A stretch of 64,000 nucleotides of DNA from Alphaproteobacteria bacterium (GCA_020632925.1 JACKER010000016.1:124001-188000), one strand, 5' to 3'; numbered from the stretch's first letter, positions 26,765 to 35,211 are shown. The notes: a model not told the origin generated them from the letters alone. Numbers and translations: made by a program.

Positions 26765-27000
26765 GGGACGAGCTCGTCGATCGCGGCCGCCAGGCGCCGG
26801 TCGCGGTCCGTGATCGCGCCGACGTCGTGGCTCCACAGCTCGAGGCGCACGCGGCCCCAGCGCAGGTGCACGTCGGGGTGGTGGTCCTGCTCGTCCGCCA
26901 GGGCGCCCACGCGCACGACGAAGGCCAGGCCGCTGGCGAAGTCGGGGAAGGGGAAGGTGCGGACGAGGCGTCCGTCCACCTCGCGCCAGTCGTCGTGCAT
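26761..27000 (-). CDS. 4a-hydroxytetrahydrobiopterin dehydratase (PCD/DCoH family)
   Basis: A compact 79-residue pterin carbinolamine dehydratase. The diagnostic active-site segment is present: DEQDHHPDVHLRWGRVRLEL, then WSHDVGAITDRD, corresponding to the family HHPD...V.V.L.TH...GLT..D. The N-terminal helix is short (MHDDWREVDGRLVRTFPFPD), making the protein about 15 residues shorter than typical members. It would regenerate the cofactor of aromatic amino-acid hydroxylases. It is coupled to the downstream exonuclease by a four-base overlap, with no obvious functional link. Confidence 0.88.
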   Translation of the reverse strand: MHDDWREVDGRLVRTFPFPDFASGLAFVVRVGALADEQDHHPDVHLRWGRVRLELWSHDVGAITDRDRRLAAAIDELVP

Positions 27001-27030
27001 GTCCTGTTGCTCCGGCTGGCATGGTATCCG

Positions 27031-28413
27031 GTGGCCGTGCGCAGGGACCTCGCCACCATCGGTCTGCTGTCGGCCCTGATCCTGCGCCTGCTGCTCGCGG
27101 CGCGCTGGGATCCGCTGGCCGACGAGGCCTACCACTGGGTCTGGTCGCTACACCCCGCGCTCGGGTACTACGACCAGCCCCCCATGGTGGCGTGGGGCGA
27201 CGCGCTGGGGGAGCTGCTCCTCGGGCACCGGCCGCTCGCGATCCGCGCCGGCGGCGTGCTGCTGGGGACCGCCGCCGTGCTCCTGCTCCTGCCGTACGCG
27301 AAGGACCGCGGGCTGCTGGTCCGCTGGCTGATCGGGCTGCCCCCGCTGGCCTTCCTCGGCACCCTCGGGGTCCCCGACGCCTGGCTGCTCGGCTGGTGGG
27401 GGCTGACGTTGGCGTTGGCGCTCCGCGGCGGGCGGGCGTGGGTGGCCGCCGGCGTGGCGGGCGGACTCGCGGCGCTCTCGAAGCACGATGGCGTCCTGGT
27501 CTATCCCCTGTGCCTGGCGGCGATGGGCGCCGACGAGCGGCGCACGCGGTGGCCCTGGCTGGGCCTGGCCGCGCTGGGGGTGGTGGTGGCACCCCACGTC
27601 GGCTGGCTCGCGACCCACGACTGGGTCACCGTGCGCTTCCAGCTCGAGGAGGGGCTGCTCTCGCCCCGCCCGCCGGGCGCCTGGGGCCCCCTCCGCGTGC
27701 TCGTGGATCAGACGGCGCTCCTCGGTCCGCTCGCGGCGGTCGCGGTGCCGCTCGCGTGGTGGTCAGCGCGCAAGGGCGATCGGACCGACCGGATCGCGCT
27801 GGCGACGTCGCTGCCCGTGTTCCTCGCCTTCCTCCTGGCGTCGGTGGGCGGCCCGCCCGAGGCGCACTGGCCCGCGCCGGCCTGGATCGGCGCGGGCCTC
27901 CTGCTGTCGCGCTCCGGAGGCCGACTGTGGCGCCTGGGGGCGCTCGCGAGCTGGCTGGGCGCGTTCACCGCGCTCGCGCTCGCGGCGCACGTCGAGCATC
28001 CCCTGGCGCACCTCCCCGTCGACCCCGGGGCGCGCTTCGGCGAGGGGAGGGCGCTGGCGGATGGGGTGGCGATGCGGGCGCTGCCGCTCGGCGTCGCCGC
28101 CTGGGAGCCGGGGGTCGAGCGCGTCGATCGGGTCCTCACCGAGCGGTACCAGGAGGCGTCGCTGGTCCACTGGCACCTCGGGGTGCCGGCGCGGGTGGCG
28201 GAGGGCTGCGGTCGGCGGTCCCAGCAGGATCTGTGGGAGCGCCCGGACCCGGGTCCCGAGCCGCTCTTCGTTCGCCCGTCGCGCGGTGGGCCGCCGGGCT
28301 GCGTGGTGCCGCCCTACCGCATGGTCGAGGTCCAGCGGCTCAACCCGGTGGACGCGCGCGAGCGTCGGGTCGGTCCCTGGGACCTGATCGAGCTGCGCCT
28401 CGACCCGCCCTGA
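27031..28413 (+). CDS. ArnT/PMT-like membrane glycosyltransferase (GT83 superfamily)
   Basis: A polytopic membrane protein of about 460 residues with ten or so hydrophobic helices. The first extracytoplasmic loop carries the PMT_2/ArnT motif ADEAYHWVWSLHPALGYYDQPPMVAW, including the acidic residue used by lipid-phosphate-sugar-dependent transferases. SKHDGVL later in the sequence is also typical. Such enzymes move a sugar from an undecaprenyl-phosphate carrier to a periplasmic acceptor, ArnT's being lipid A. Given MsbA-like and WaaA-LpxK genes directly downstream, modification of lipid A or core is the likely role, but donor and acceptor cannot be read from sequence. GTG 27031 and GTG 27037 are both possible starts. 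Confidence 0.8.
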   Translation: MAVRRDLATIGLLSALILRLLLAARWDPLADEAYHWVWSLHPALGYYDQPPMVAWGDALGELLLGHRPLAIRAGGVLLGTAAVLLLLPYAKDRGLLVRWLIGLPPLAFLGTLGVPDAWLLGWWGLTLALALRGGRAWVAAGVAGGLAALSKHDGVLVYPLCLAAMGADERRTRWPWLGLAALGVVVAPHVGWLATHDWVTVRFQLEEGLLSPRPPGAWGPLRVLVDQTALLGPLAAVAVPLAWWSARKGDRTDRIALATSLPVFLAFLLASVGGPPEAHWPAPAWIGAGLLLSRSGGRLWRLGALASWLGAFTALALAAHVEHPLAHLPVDPGARFGEGRALADGVAMRALPLGVAAWEPGVERVDRVLTERYQEASLVHWHLGVPARVAEGCGRRSQQDLWERPDPGPEPLFVRPSRGGPPGCVVPPYRMVEVQRLNPVDARERRVGPWDLIELRLDPP

Positions 28414-28452
28414 TCGGGCGCGACGGGGTACGACGGCCGGGGGAGGGTGCGC

Positions 28453-30072
28453 TTGACGGGGCGTCGGTGGGCCGAGCTGCTGCGGCCGCACGCGGCGGCG
28501 CTGGTGGGCGCGAGCGTGCTGCTCGGCGTGGCCGCGGCGGCGCCAGCGGGCTTCGTGTGGCTGCTGCACGAGGCCGTCGGGCGCTTGTCCTCCGAGGATC
28601 CGGTGGCCGTGGCTCCGCTCGGGTTGGCCTTCGTCGGTCTGTCGCTGCTCCTGGGGCTCGTCCAGATCGCGCGGACGGCGCTCACGCGATCGGTGTCGGG
28701 GCGCCTGGCGTCGGACCTGCGCCGCCGCCTGCACGACGCCTTCCTCCGGTCCGAGGAGGGTGCGCTCGGCGACCGGCTGCACGGCTTGCTGGAGGAGGTG
28801 GATCACGTCCAGTACGGCGTGAGCGCCGTGGTCACCGCGCTGCGCAACCCGCTGTCGGCCGCGCTGGTGCTCGGCTCGGCCGCGTGGTGGTGTCCGCCGC
28901 TCGTGCCGTGGGCCGTCGTGCTGGCGCTGCCGGTGATCCCGGTGGCGGCGTTCGCGCAGGGGCGGGTCCGCGCTCGGGCCCGCGAACACCGGGAGCGTCG
29001 CGCCGCGCTGGCCTCGCTGCTCGCCGAGCAGCTCGCGGGCGTCGAGGTGATCGGCGCCTACGGGGCGTTGCCGGACGAGCAGCGACGCCTGGCGGAGGCC
29101 GACGAGGCCGAGCGGGTCGCACGGCTACGGCTCGAGGTGGGGCGGCTGCTGCCGTCGGTGCTGGTCCAGGCGGCGGCCGGGCTCTCGCTGGCCGGGCTGG
29201 TCGGCGTCGGCGGCTGGCTGATCCGCGAGGGTGCGGCGGACGGCGCTGGCGTGCTCGCCTTCGTGGGCGCGGTCCTGTTGGCGGCGCGTCCGCTGGCCGG
29301 GCTCTCGGAGGCGGTCAGCCTCTGGCACCGGGCTACAGCGGCGCTCGAGCGGGTGGACGCCGCCATCGGGTCGCCCACGGCGACGCCTCGAGACGTGGCA
29401 CCGCTCGCCGAGGCCGCCGAGGTCGCCTGGTCGTCGGTCTCGGTGCGCTTCGGGCAGCGGACCGTGCTCGACGCCGTCGACCTGGTGGCGCGCCCGAACG
29501 AGCTGCTCGCCGTGGTCGGGCCCACGGGCTCGGGCAAGACCACACTGCTGCGCACCGCCGCTGGCGCCATCGCCCCCGACGAGGGCAGCGTCACGATCGG
29601 AGGGCGTCCCGCGCTCGAGGCTGGCGGTGGAGCGGCGCTGGTCCCGCAGCACCCGGTCCTGTTCAGTCGAACGGTGGCGGAGAACGTGGCGCTGGGCGAG
29701 GCCCGACCCGATCGGGCACGCGTGCTCGACGCGCTCGTCCGGGCCGGAGCGCCCGAGCTCGACCCCGATCGCACCTGCGTCGACGCGGGGCGCACGCTGT
29801 CCGGCGGCGAGCGGCAGCGCATCGGCGTGGCGCGCGCGCTCTACCGGGGCTCCGCCCTCCTGCTGCTCGACGAGCCCACCGCCAGCCTGGACGCCAGCAC
29901 GGCGGAGCGGCTCGTGGACACCCTGCGCGAGCTGCGCCCGGGTCGCACGGTGGTCGTCGCGACCCACGATCCGAGGGTCTGGCGTCGCGCGGACCGGGTG
30001 GTGGTCGTGCTGGACGGCCTGATCGCGGAGGCCGGGGACGTGGAGGGCCGGTGGACCGCCTCCTCGGCCTGA
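28453..30072 (+). CDS. ABC exporter half-transporter, probably MsbA-like lipid A flippase
   Basis: A 539-residue fused permease-ATPase. Six predicted membrane helices (residues about 15-290) include the cytoplasmic loop LTRSVSGRLASDLRRRLHDAFL typical of MsbA-type exporters. The ATPase domain has Walker A VGPTGSGKTTLLRTAAG, Q-loop VPQHPVLFSRTVAENVALGE, signature LSGGERQRIGVARAL, Walker B LLLLDEPTASLD and VVVATHDPRVW. TTG 28453 was chosen because GGGAGG lies six bases upstream; a GTG at 28447 sits inside that site. The position between a GT83 enzyme and the WaaA-LpxK fusion argues for export of lipid A-core. The family also includes drug and CydCD-type exporters. Confidence 0.82.
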   Translation: MTGRRWAELLRPHAAALVGASVLLGVAAAAPAGFVWLLHEAVGRLSSEDPVAVAPLGLAFVGLSLLLGLVQIARTALTRSVSGRLASDLRRRLHDAFLRSEEGALGDRLHGLLEEVDHVQYGVSAVVTALRNPLSAALVLGSAAWWCPPLVPWAVVLALPVIPVAAFAQGRVRARAREHRERRAALASLLAEQLAGVEVIGAYGALPDEQRRLAEADEAERVARLRLEVGRLLPSVLVQAAAGLSLAGLVGVGGWLIREGAADGAGVLAFVGAVLLAARPLAGLSEAVSLWHRATAALERVDAAIGSPTATPRDVAPLAEAAEVAWSSVSVRFGQRTVLDAVDLVARPNELLAVVGPTGSGKTTLLRTAAGAIAPDEGSVTIGGRPALEAGGGAALVPQHPVLFSRTVAENVALGEARPDRARVLDALVRAGAPELDPDRTCVDAGRTLSGGERQRIGVARALYRGSALLLLDEPTASLDASTAERLVDTLRELRPGRTVVVATHDPRVWRRADRVVVVLDGLIAEAGDVEGRWTASSA

Positions 30073-31985
30073 TCGGCGCTCCGCTCGTGCCGGCCTGGGC
30101 GGTGGCGACAGCACTCCACCCCCGCTGGCGGCGCGACTGGCCGGAGCGGGTGGGCCTGGAGGTGCCTCCCGTGCAGCCCGGGGCGCTGTGGGTGCACGCC
30201 GCCAGCGTCGGGGAGCTCGCGGGGGCCGAGGCGCTGCTCGAGCACCTGCGGCGGCCGGTGCTGCTCACCGCGGACACGGACACCGGCGCGGCGCGGGCCC
30301 GGGCGCTGGCGCTCGGACGTCCGGGCGTCGCTGGCGGTCGCAAGCCCGCGGACCACCCCTGGACGCTGGCGCCGGTCTGGGCCGAGGCCCGGCCACGTGG
30401 GGTGGTCTTCCTGGAGGACACGTGGTGGCCGACGCTCGCCGCCCGCGCGAAGCGCGCCGGGGTGCCGGTGATCCGCGCGGCGACCAGGGATCCGTGGTGG
30501 GGGCGGGCGGATCTGGTGCTGCCCGCCGTGGTCTTCGGCGACCCCAAGGGGGACCGACCCACCGGGCCGCCGCTGTTGCGCTTCGCGCGGCCGTTCGCGG
30601 TGGGCGCCAGCCTCCGGCCGGGGGACACCCTGCGCTTCCTGGAGGTCACGGACGCGCTCGGCCTCCAGGCGCTGGTCGCGCCGCGCCACCCCGATCGCTT
30701 CGATCCCCGCGAGCTCGGTGGTCGGCACTGCGTCCGACGCAGCGCGCTGGCGGATCCCGACGTGCCGACGGCGCCCGACGTGGTGCTGCTCGACACGGTC
30801 GGGGAGCTCCACCGCTGCCTGGTGGGCGCGCGCTTCGTGTTCGTCGGTGGGACGTTCGATCCCGCGATCGGCGGGCATGCCCCCTGGGACGCGGCGCGCC
30901 TGGGGCTACCCATCGTCGCCGGACCCCACGTGGCCGGGCAGGGAGACGCGTTCGAGCGGGTGGGGGCGACGGTCGCGATCGACGGGGACCTGCTCGCCGC
31001 CGCGCGCCACGCGGTCCCGAGCCGCCCGCCGTCCCCCGTCGCCGCCGAGCTCGCGCGCCGCATCGAGGCCGCGTGCGGCCCGCCGGCGCCCGAGTCCTCG
31101 CCACGTCCCTGGGCGAGCGCTCTCGGACCGCTGGTCGCGCTCGGCGTCCCCCTCCGGCGGATCTCCTCGCGCGCGGAGCGGCTGTCCGTGCCCGTGATCT
31201 CCGTGGGGTCCACGAACGCCCGCAGCCCCGGCCGGACGTCGACCGTGCGTGCGCTCGTGGCCGTGCTCCGCGCCGAGGGCCACACCGTGGGCGTCGCGAC
31301 CCGGGGATACCGGCGGAGTCGACGCGGGCGAGACGTGCGTGACAGCGTCACGGGCGAGGGGTCGGCGGATCTCGGGGACGAGGGCGCCCTGCTCGCGGAG
31401 GCGGGCGCGTTGGTGGCGGCCGCCCCGGACCGGCGAGCGGCGGGCCGACGCCTGGTCGAGCTCGGCGCCACCGTGATCCTGCTCGACGACGGTCTGCAGA
31501 CGGCGACCCTGGTCAAGGACCTCGAGGTCGTGGTGGTGGACGCCCGCTACCCGAGGGCGAGGGGGCTGCTGCCGGCGGGCGAGCGACGCGAGTGGGCGCC
31601 GGTCCCCGCGCGCGCCGACCTCGTGCTGGTCCATCACGGCGATGGGCGCTTCGCGTTCCCCGGAGAGCCGGTGACGCGTCACTTCACCGCCTGGAGCCCC
31701 GGGACGCCGACGGGCCCGGTCGCCGCGGTGGCCGGCATCGGGCGGGGCGCGGACTTCCTCGCCACCCTCGATGTCGCGGTGGGGCGCGTCTGCTTGCTGG
31801 CGGATCACGAGGTCCCCGACGTGGCTGCCCTCCTCGCGTGGGCCGGGGAGCTGCCCATCGTCTGCACGGCCAAGGACCGCGCGCGGATGCCGCCCGAGCT
31901 CCGGGGCCGCGTCTGCTGGCGCGACGTCGCGCTGACGCTCCCCGAGGCCGTGCGTGCGGCGGTGATCGCGGCCGCGGCGGGATAG
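30051..31985 (+). CDS. Fusion protein: KDO transferase (WaaA) N-terminal, lipid A 4'-kinase (LpxK) C-terminal
   Basis: One uninterrupted frame of 644 residues carries two lipid A/inner-core enzymes. Residues 1-350 are a compact WaaA/KdtA: WVHAASVGELAGAEALL with the catalytic Glu-55, LLTADTDTG, FLEDTWWPTLAARAKRAGV (the family has ETEIWPN) and FVGGTFDPAIGGHAPWDAA. Residues 370-644 are LpxK: VPVISVGSTNARSPGRTSTV, SADLGDEGALLAEAG, VILLDDGLQTATLVKDLEVV, ARGLLPAGERRE and PIVCTAKDRARMP. Two features are odd. The Walker A Lys is Arg-395, and the normal DDGLQH reads DDGLQT (479-484). The acidic metal ligands and the DE pair are retained. GTG 30051 has GGAGGG just upstream and overlaps the ABC gene by 22 bases. 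Confidence 0.88.
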   Translation: MDRLLGLIGAPLVPAWAVATALHPRWRRDWPERVGLEVPPVQPGALWVHAASVGELAGAEALLEHLRRPVLLTADTDTGAARARALALGRPGVAGGRKPADHPWTLAPVWAEARPRGVVFLEDTWWPTLAARAKRAGVPVIRAATRDPWWGRADLVLPAVVFGDPKGDRPTGPPLLRFARPFAVGASLRPGDTLRFLEVTDALGLQALVAPRHPDRFDPRELGGRHCVRRSALADPDVPTAPDVVLLDTVGELHRCLVGARFVFVGGTFDPAIGGHAPWDAARLGLPIVAGPHVAGQGDAFERVGATVAIDGDLLAAARHAVPSRPPSPVAAELARRIEAACGPPAPESSPRPWASALGPLVALGVPLRRISSRAERLSVPVISVGSTNARSPGRTSTVRALVAVLRAEGHTVGVATRGYRRSRRGRDVRDSVTGEGSADLGDEGALLAEAGALVAAAPDRRAAGRRLVELGATVILLDDGLQTATLVKDLEVVVVDARYPRARGLLPAGERREWAPVPARADLVLVHHGDGRFAFPGEPVTRHFTAWSPGTPTGPVAAVAGIGRGADFLATLDVAVGRVCLLADHEVPDVAALLAWAGELPIVCTAKDRARMPPELRGRVCWRDVALTLPEAVRAAVIAAAAG

Positions 31986-31993
31986 CGGGCGGC

Positions 31994-33187
31994 GTGGACA
32001 AGGCGGAGCTGGTCGTCGTCGGTGGTGGGATCGTGGGCCTGGGCGCCGCGCGGGCCTGGATCCGCCGGCACCCGAAGAGCCGGGTGGTCGTGCTCGAGAA
32101 GGAGGCGGCCCCCGGGGCGCATGCGTCCGGCCGAAACAGCGGTGTGCTGCACGCGGGCTTCTACTACGACGCCGACTCGCTCAAGGCCGAGCTCTCGGTC
32201 CGCGGCAACGCCGCCATGCGCGCGTTCTGTGAGAGCCGGGGCCTCCCGCTGCGCGTGTGCGGCAAGCTGGTCGTGACGCGACACGAGCGCGAGCTGCCGC
32301 GGATCGACGCGCTCCTCGCGCGCGGGGCCGCCAACGGCGTGCGCGTGGTGGGGGTCGATGCCGCGGAGGCCCGTCGCATCGAGCCGCGCGCGAAGACCGT
32401 GGAGCGTGCGCTGTGGTCGCCCGACACGGCCGTGGTGTCGCCCGGTGCGGTCATGGCGGCGCTGGCGGCCGAGCTGCGAGAGGCAGGGGTGGAGATCCGC
32501 ACGGGGACGACGCTCACCGGTCGAGCCGGCGGGCGGATCCTCGCGACCAGCACCGGCCCGCTGCGCGCGGAGCGGGTCCTCAATGCCGCAGGCGTCTACG
32601 CCGATCGGGTCGCGGCCTCCTGGGACGTGGGCGCGGGGATGCAGCTCGTGCCCTTCCGCGGGTCGTACGTGATGGGGGAGGGGACGCCGCCGCTCGCCTG
32701 CTGCGTGTACCCCGTGCCCGACCCGACGGTGCCGTTCCTCGGGGTCCACGTGACGGTCACGCCGGACGGGGGCACCAAGCTCGGCCCGACCGCGAGCCCC
32801 GCGCGCTGGCGCGAGGACTATGGCGGACGCGCCCACTTCTCGCTGGAGGAGGCTCGCGAGCAGGCGCGCGCCCAGCTTCGCCTGGCGATCCGTGAGCGCA
32901 GCTTCCGTCGACACGCCGTCCGAGAGCTGTTGCACCACTCGCGGACGCTCGTGGTCCGCGAGGCCTCGGCGCTCGTGGACGGGCTCCGCCGCGCGCAGTT
33001 CCGCGCCTGGGGCCGCCCGGGGATCCGCGCCCAGCTCGTGGACCGGCGCACGGGACGCTTCGTCTCGGACTTCGTCGTCGAGGACGGGGAGCGCAGCGTG
33101 CACGTGCTCAACGCCGTCTCCCCGGCGTTCACCTGCTCGCTGCCCTTCGGGGAGCTGCTCGCGGACCGCCTCGAGGGGGTCGCATAG
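31994..33187 (+). CDS. L-2-hydroxyglutarate oxidase-like FAD protein (LhgO family)
   Basis: A 397-residue DAO-type flavoprotein. The N-terminal dinucleotide-binding motif VVVGGGIVGLGAARAW is followed by VVVLEKEAAPGAHASGRNSGVLHAGFYYDADSLKAE (shown here in part), the LhgO/GlpD-like signature in which the flavin-contacting HSGR/NSGVIH element is visible. Later blocks include WSPDTAVVSPGAVM, LNAAGVYADRVA, VPFRGSYV, FLGVHVTVTPDG and a C-terminal LNAVSPAFTCSLPFGELLAD. LhgO oxidises L-2-hydroxyglutarate to 2-oxoglutarate, feeding electrons to quinone. Other 2-hydroxyacid substrates are possible. GTG 31994 is nine bases after the WaaA-LpxK stop. Confidence 0.87.
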   Translation: MDKAELVVVGGGIVGLGAARAWIRRHPKSRVVVLEKEAAPGAHASGRNSGVLHAGFYYDADSLKAELSVRGNAAMRAFCESRGLPLRVCGKLVVTRHERELPRIDALLARGAANGVRVVGVDAAEARRIEPRAKTVERALWSPDTAVVSPGAVMAALAAELREAGVEIRTGTTLTGRAGGRILATSTGPLRAERVLNAAGVYADRVAASWDVGAGMQLVPFRGSYVMGEGTPPLACCVYPVPDPTVPFLGVHVTVTPDGGTKLGPTASPARWREDYGGRAHFSLEEAREQARAQLRLAIRERSFRRHAVRELLHHSRTLVVREASALVDGLRRAQFRAWGRPGIRAQLVDRRTGRFVSDFVVEDGERSVHVLNAVSPAFTCSLPFGELLADRLEGVA

Positions 33188-33234
33188 CGGAGGCCGGCGA
33201 GCTCGCGCCCTTCCTGGAGGCGCTGGCGGCCTCG

Positions 33235-34062
33235 GTGGACCACGCCGCCAGGCGCGCGGCGGACCCCGTGCGCTTCGCCCACCGCTACGAGCGGCGCGAG
33301 GACCAGGAGGTCGCCGCGGTGATCGCCGCGTGCTTCGCCTACGGACGGGTCGCGGGCTTCACGCCCGTGCTCGAGCGCATCTTCGACGCCGCGGACGGTC
33401 GCGGCGGGCCCCGCCGGTGGGTGGACGGCTTCGACCCCGAGACCGACGCCGCCACGCTCTCGCCCCTCGTCTACCGCTGGAACCGCGGCGTCGACGTGTC
33501 GCTGCTGGCCCTGGCGCTGAAGGACCTGCTCGCGGGCCGGGCTTCGCTCGAGGAGCACCTGCCCGCCGACGGAGAGCTCTCCGACGCCCTCGACGCGCTG
33601 ATCCTGGCGGTGCGCGAGGCGGCTGTGCGGTCCGCGGCCTCCCTGGACCTCACGGCCACCTCGTTCGAGCAGCTCCCGCGTGGTTTCCGCAGCTTCCTCC
33701 CACGGCCCGCGGACGGGAGCGCGACCAAGCGCTGGTGGATGTTCCTCCGGTGGATGATCCGGCCCGCGACCGAGGGCGTCGATCTCGGCCTGTGGACGAG
33801 CCGTCGACCCTCGGAGCTGCTCGTCCCGGTCGACACCCACGTCCTCCGCCTGTCCCGCTTCCTCGGGCTGACCACGCGAACGGACGGCAGCCTGCGTACG
33901 GCACGCCAGATCACGGCCTCGCTCCGCGCGATCGACCCGGTCGATCCGGTCCGCTTCGACTTCGCGCTCGCCCACCTCGGCATCAGCGGCGCGTGCAAGG
34001 GGCGGCGTGACGACGAGGTGTGCCCGGCCTGTCCGCTCCATGGTCCGTGCGCCGTTCGATGA
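33235..34062 (+). CDS. DUF2400 (TIGR02757) family protein
   Basis: A protein of about 275 residues matching the TIGR02757/DUF2400 family of unknown function. Recognisable blocks are DPVRFAHRYERREDQEVAAVIAACFAYGRV, SATKRWWMFLRWMIRP, VDLGLWTSRRPSELLVPVDTHV and LRLSRFLGLTTR. The C-terminal GACKGRRDDEVCPACPLHGPC has four cysteines spaced C-x8-C-x2-C-x5-C, reminiscent of the Fe-S loop of endonuclease III-type enzymes. GTG 33235 is the first canonical start, but it leaves the N-terminus about 15 residues short of the family. In-frame sequence before it (ELAPFLEALAAS) looks like the missing helix, and an ATA overlaps the lhgO TAG at 33184. Confidence 0.8.
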   Translation: MDHAARRAADPVRFAHRYERREDQEVAAVIAACFAYGRVAGFTPVLERIFDAADGRGGPRRWVDGFDPETDAATLSPLVYRWNRGVDVSLLALALKDLLAGRASLEEHLPADGELSDALDALILAVREAAVRSAASLDLTATSFEQLPRGFRSFLPRPADGSATKRWWMFLRWMIRPATEGVDLGLWTSRRPSELLVPVDTHVLRLSRFLGLTTRTDGSLRTARQITASLRAIDPVDPVRFDFALAHLGISGACKGRRDDEVCPACPLHGPCAVR

Positions 34063-34084
34063 TACCAGGGAGCAGGAGGTGTCC

Positions 34085-35050
34085 TTGGTCCCGCTCTCCC
34101 TGCTCGCCATGCCCGCCCTTGCCGTCGACGCCGCGCCGGCCGAGTCGGTCGTGTTGCAGTGGGACTGGTCCCAGCCGCACCGGTGGTACATCGAGTCGGA
34201 CGTCCAGCTCCCGCTCTACATGTGGTTCCAGACCCCGTTCAACCACCAGGCGCGTGCCACGGCCTTCAACATCCGCCTGGTGACGCAGTGCGCTCCGGGC
34301 GTTCCCGAGAACGCGAAGACCTGGGAGGTCGCCTGCACCCTCGAGGACGTGGCGCTGTCCGCCAGCCCGATGTCCCAGGACGAGGGCAAGATGCAGGAGA
34401 TCGTCACCGAGCTCGACCAGCTCATGACGGGCGCGGTCGTCCAGCTCCAGGTGCGGCCCGACGGTCGCCTGTCCAACCTGGATCTGGAGGGCGTGTACCG
34501 TCGCAACCAGCGCGGCGGCGAGGTCGTGGAGACCCTCCGCCTGATCCTGTCCCGTGGCTTCGCGGCCATCGACATGGAGACCTCGAAGCGCGGCGAGAAG
34601 CAGTGGATCGAGAAGACGCCGTGGGTGATGAACGCGCCCGTGTCGACCGGGAACGCCGGCCTGGCGCAGGTCGTCCACACGGTCAACAACGTCGACGGAC
34701 ACCTCGTCAGCGTGCACTCCGAAGGGCAGGGCATCATGACGCCCGGCAGCGAGCAGGACGGCCCCGCGACGACCAACCGGTACGACACGCGGTACGTCGG
34801 CGACACGACCTGGGACACCCGCGCGCAGGGCATCATGAGCCGCAGCTGGACGGTGGTGGCCCTGCCGACCGCGTCGAGCGCCATCGCCAGCGCAGGCGCG
34901 GGATACCCGTACCTGCAGATGGGGCGGCTGTCGTCGCTCTCCGAGGGGCAGGGATGGAACGTGGGCGAGAGCAAGGAGATCGCGCCGTCGGACTCCGAGC
35001 AGACGGCCATCCAGATGCTGCAGAGCATGGGGATCACGCCGGGGAACTGA
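34085..35050 (+). CDS. Exported protein of unknown function
   Basis: A 321-residue secreted protein that I do not recognise. The TTG start, with AGGAGG five bases upstream, gives a short signal peptide (VPLSLLAMPALAVDAAPA). The mature region begins with ESVVLQWDWSQPHRWYIESD and contains WEVACTLEDVALSASPM, LQVRPDGRLSNLDLEGV, DMETSKRGEKQWIEKTPWVM and HSEGQGIMTPG. It looks like a soluble beta-rich periplasmic protein, with two cysteines (TQCAPG, VACTL) that could form a disulfide. An upstream in-frame start within the previous gene (34007) is unlikely, since it would bury the signal peptide. The downstream Trm112-like gene overlaps its stop. Confidence 0.7.
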   Translation: MVPLSLLAMPALAVDAAPAESVVLQWDWSQPHRWYIESDVQLPLYMWFQTPFNHQARATAFNIRLVTQCAPGVPENAKTWEVACTLEDVALSASPMSQDEGKMQEIVTELDQLMTGAVVQLQVRPDGRLSNLDLEGVYRRNQRGGEVVETLRLILSRGFAAIDMETSKRGEKQWIEKTPWVMNAPVSTGNAGLAQVVHTVNNVDGHLVSVHSEGQGIMTPGSEQDGPATTNRYDTRYVGDTTWDTRAQGIMSRSWTVVALPTASSAIASAGAGYPYLQMGRLSSLSEGQGWNVGESKEIAPSDSEQTAIQMLQSMGITPGN

Positions 35051-35211
35051 GCGCGCTCGATCCGCGGCTGCGCGGGCTGCTCGTGTGCCCGGCCTGTCGT
35101 GGGGAGCTCCTGGACCGTCCCGCCGCGCTCGGCTGTGAGGGTTGCGGTCGCGTCTACCCGGTCGTCGACGGCGTGCCCTGGCTGGTCGAGGAGCACGCGA
35201 CCCGTCCGTGA
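35047..35211 (+). CDS. Trm112-like small zinc protein (UPF0434/YcaR family), probable CTG start
   Basis: A 54-residue protein of the Trm112p-like family. LDPRLRGLLVCPACRGELLD and the second pair CEGCGRVYPVVDGVPWLVEE give two CxxC pairs for one zinc, in the spacing seen in YcaR. Bacterial members are small and of uncertain role; eukaryotic and archaeal Trm112 activates methyltransferases. No ATG, GTG or TTG is available ahead of the conserved N-terminus. CTG 35047, overlapping the previous TGA (CTGA), restores the normal length, whereas GTG 35083 would truncate the first helix and lies against the first Cys. It is coupled to the following glycosyltransferase by GTGA. Confidence 0.75.
   Translation: MSALDPRLRGLLVCPACRGELLDRPAALGCEGCGRVYPVVDGVPWLVEEHATRP

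Noticed and set aside
27021..30050. Apparent 1000-residue N-terminal extension of the WaaA-LpxK frame
   Set aside because: The extension overlaps the GT83 and ABC exporter genes in another frame and is Arg/Gly/Ala-rich. A GTG with a good ribosome-binding site exists at 30051.
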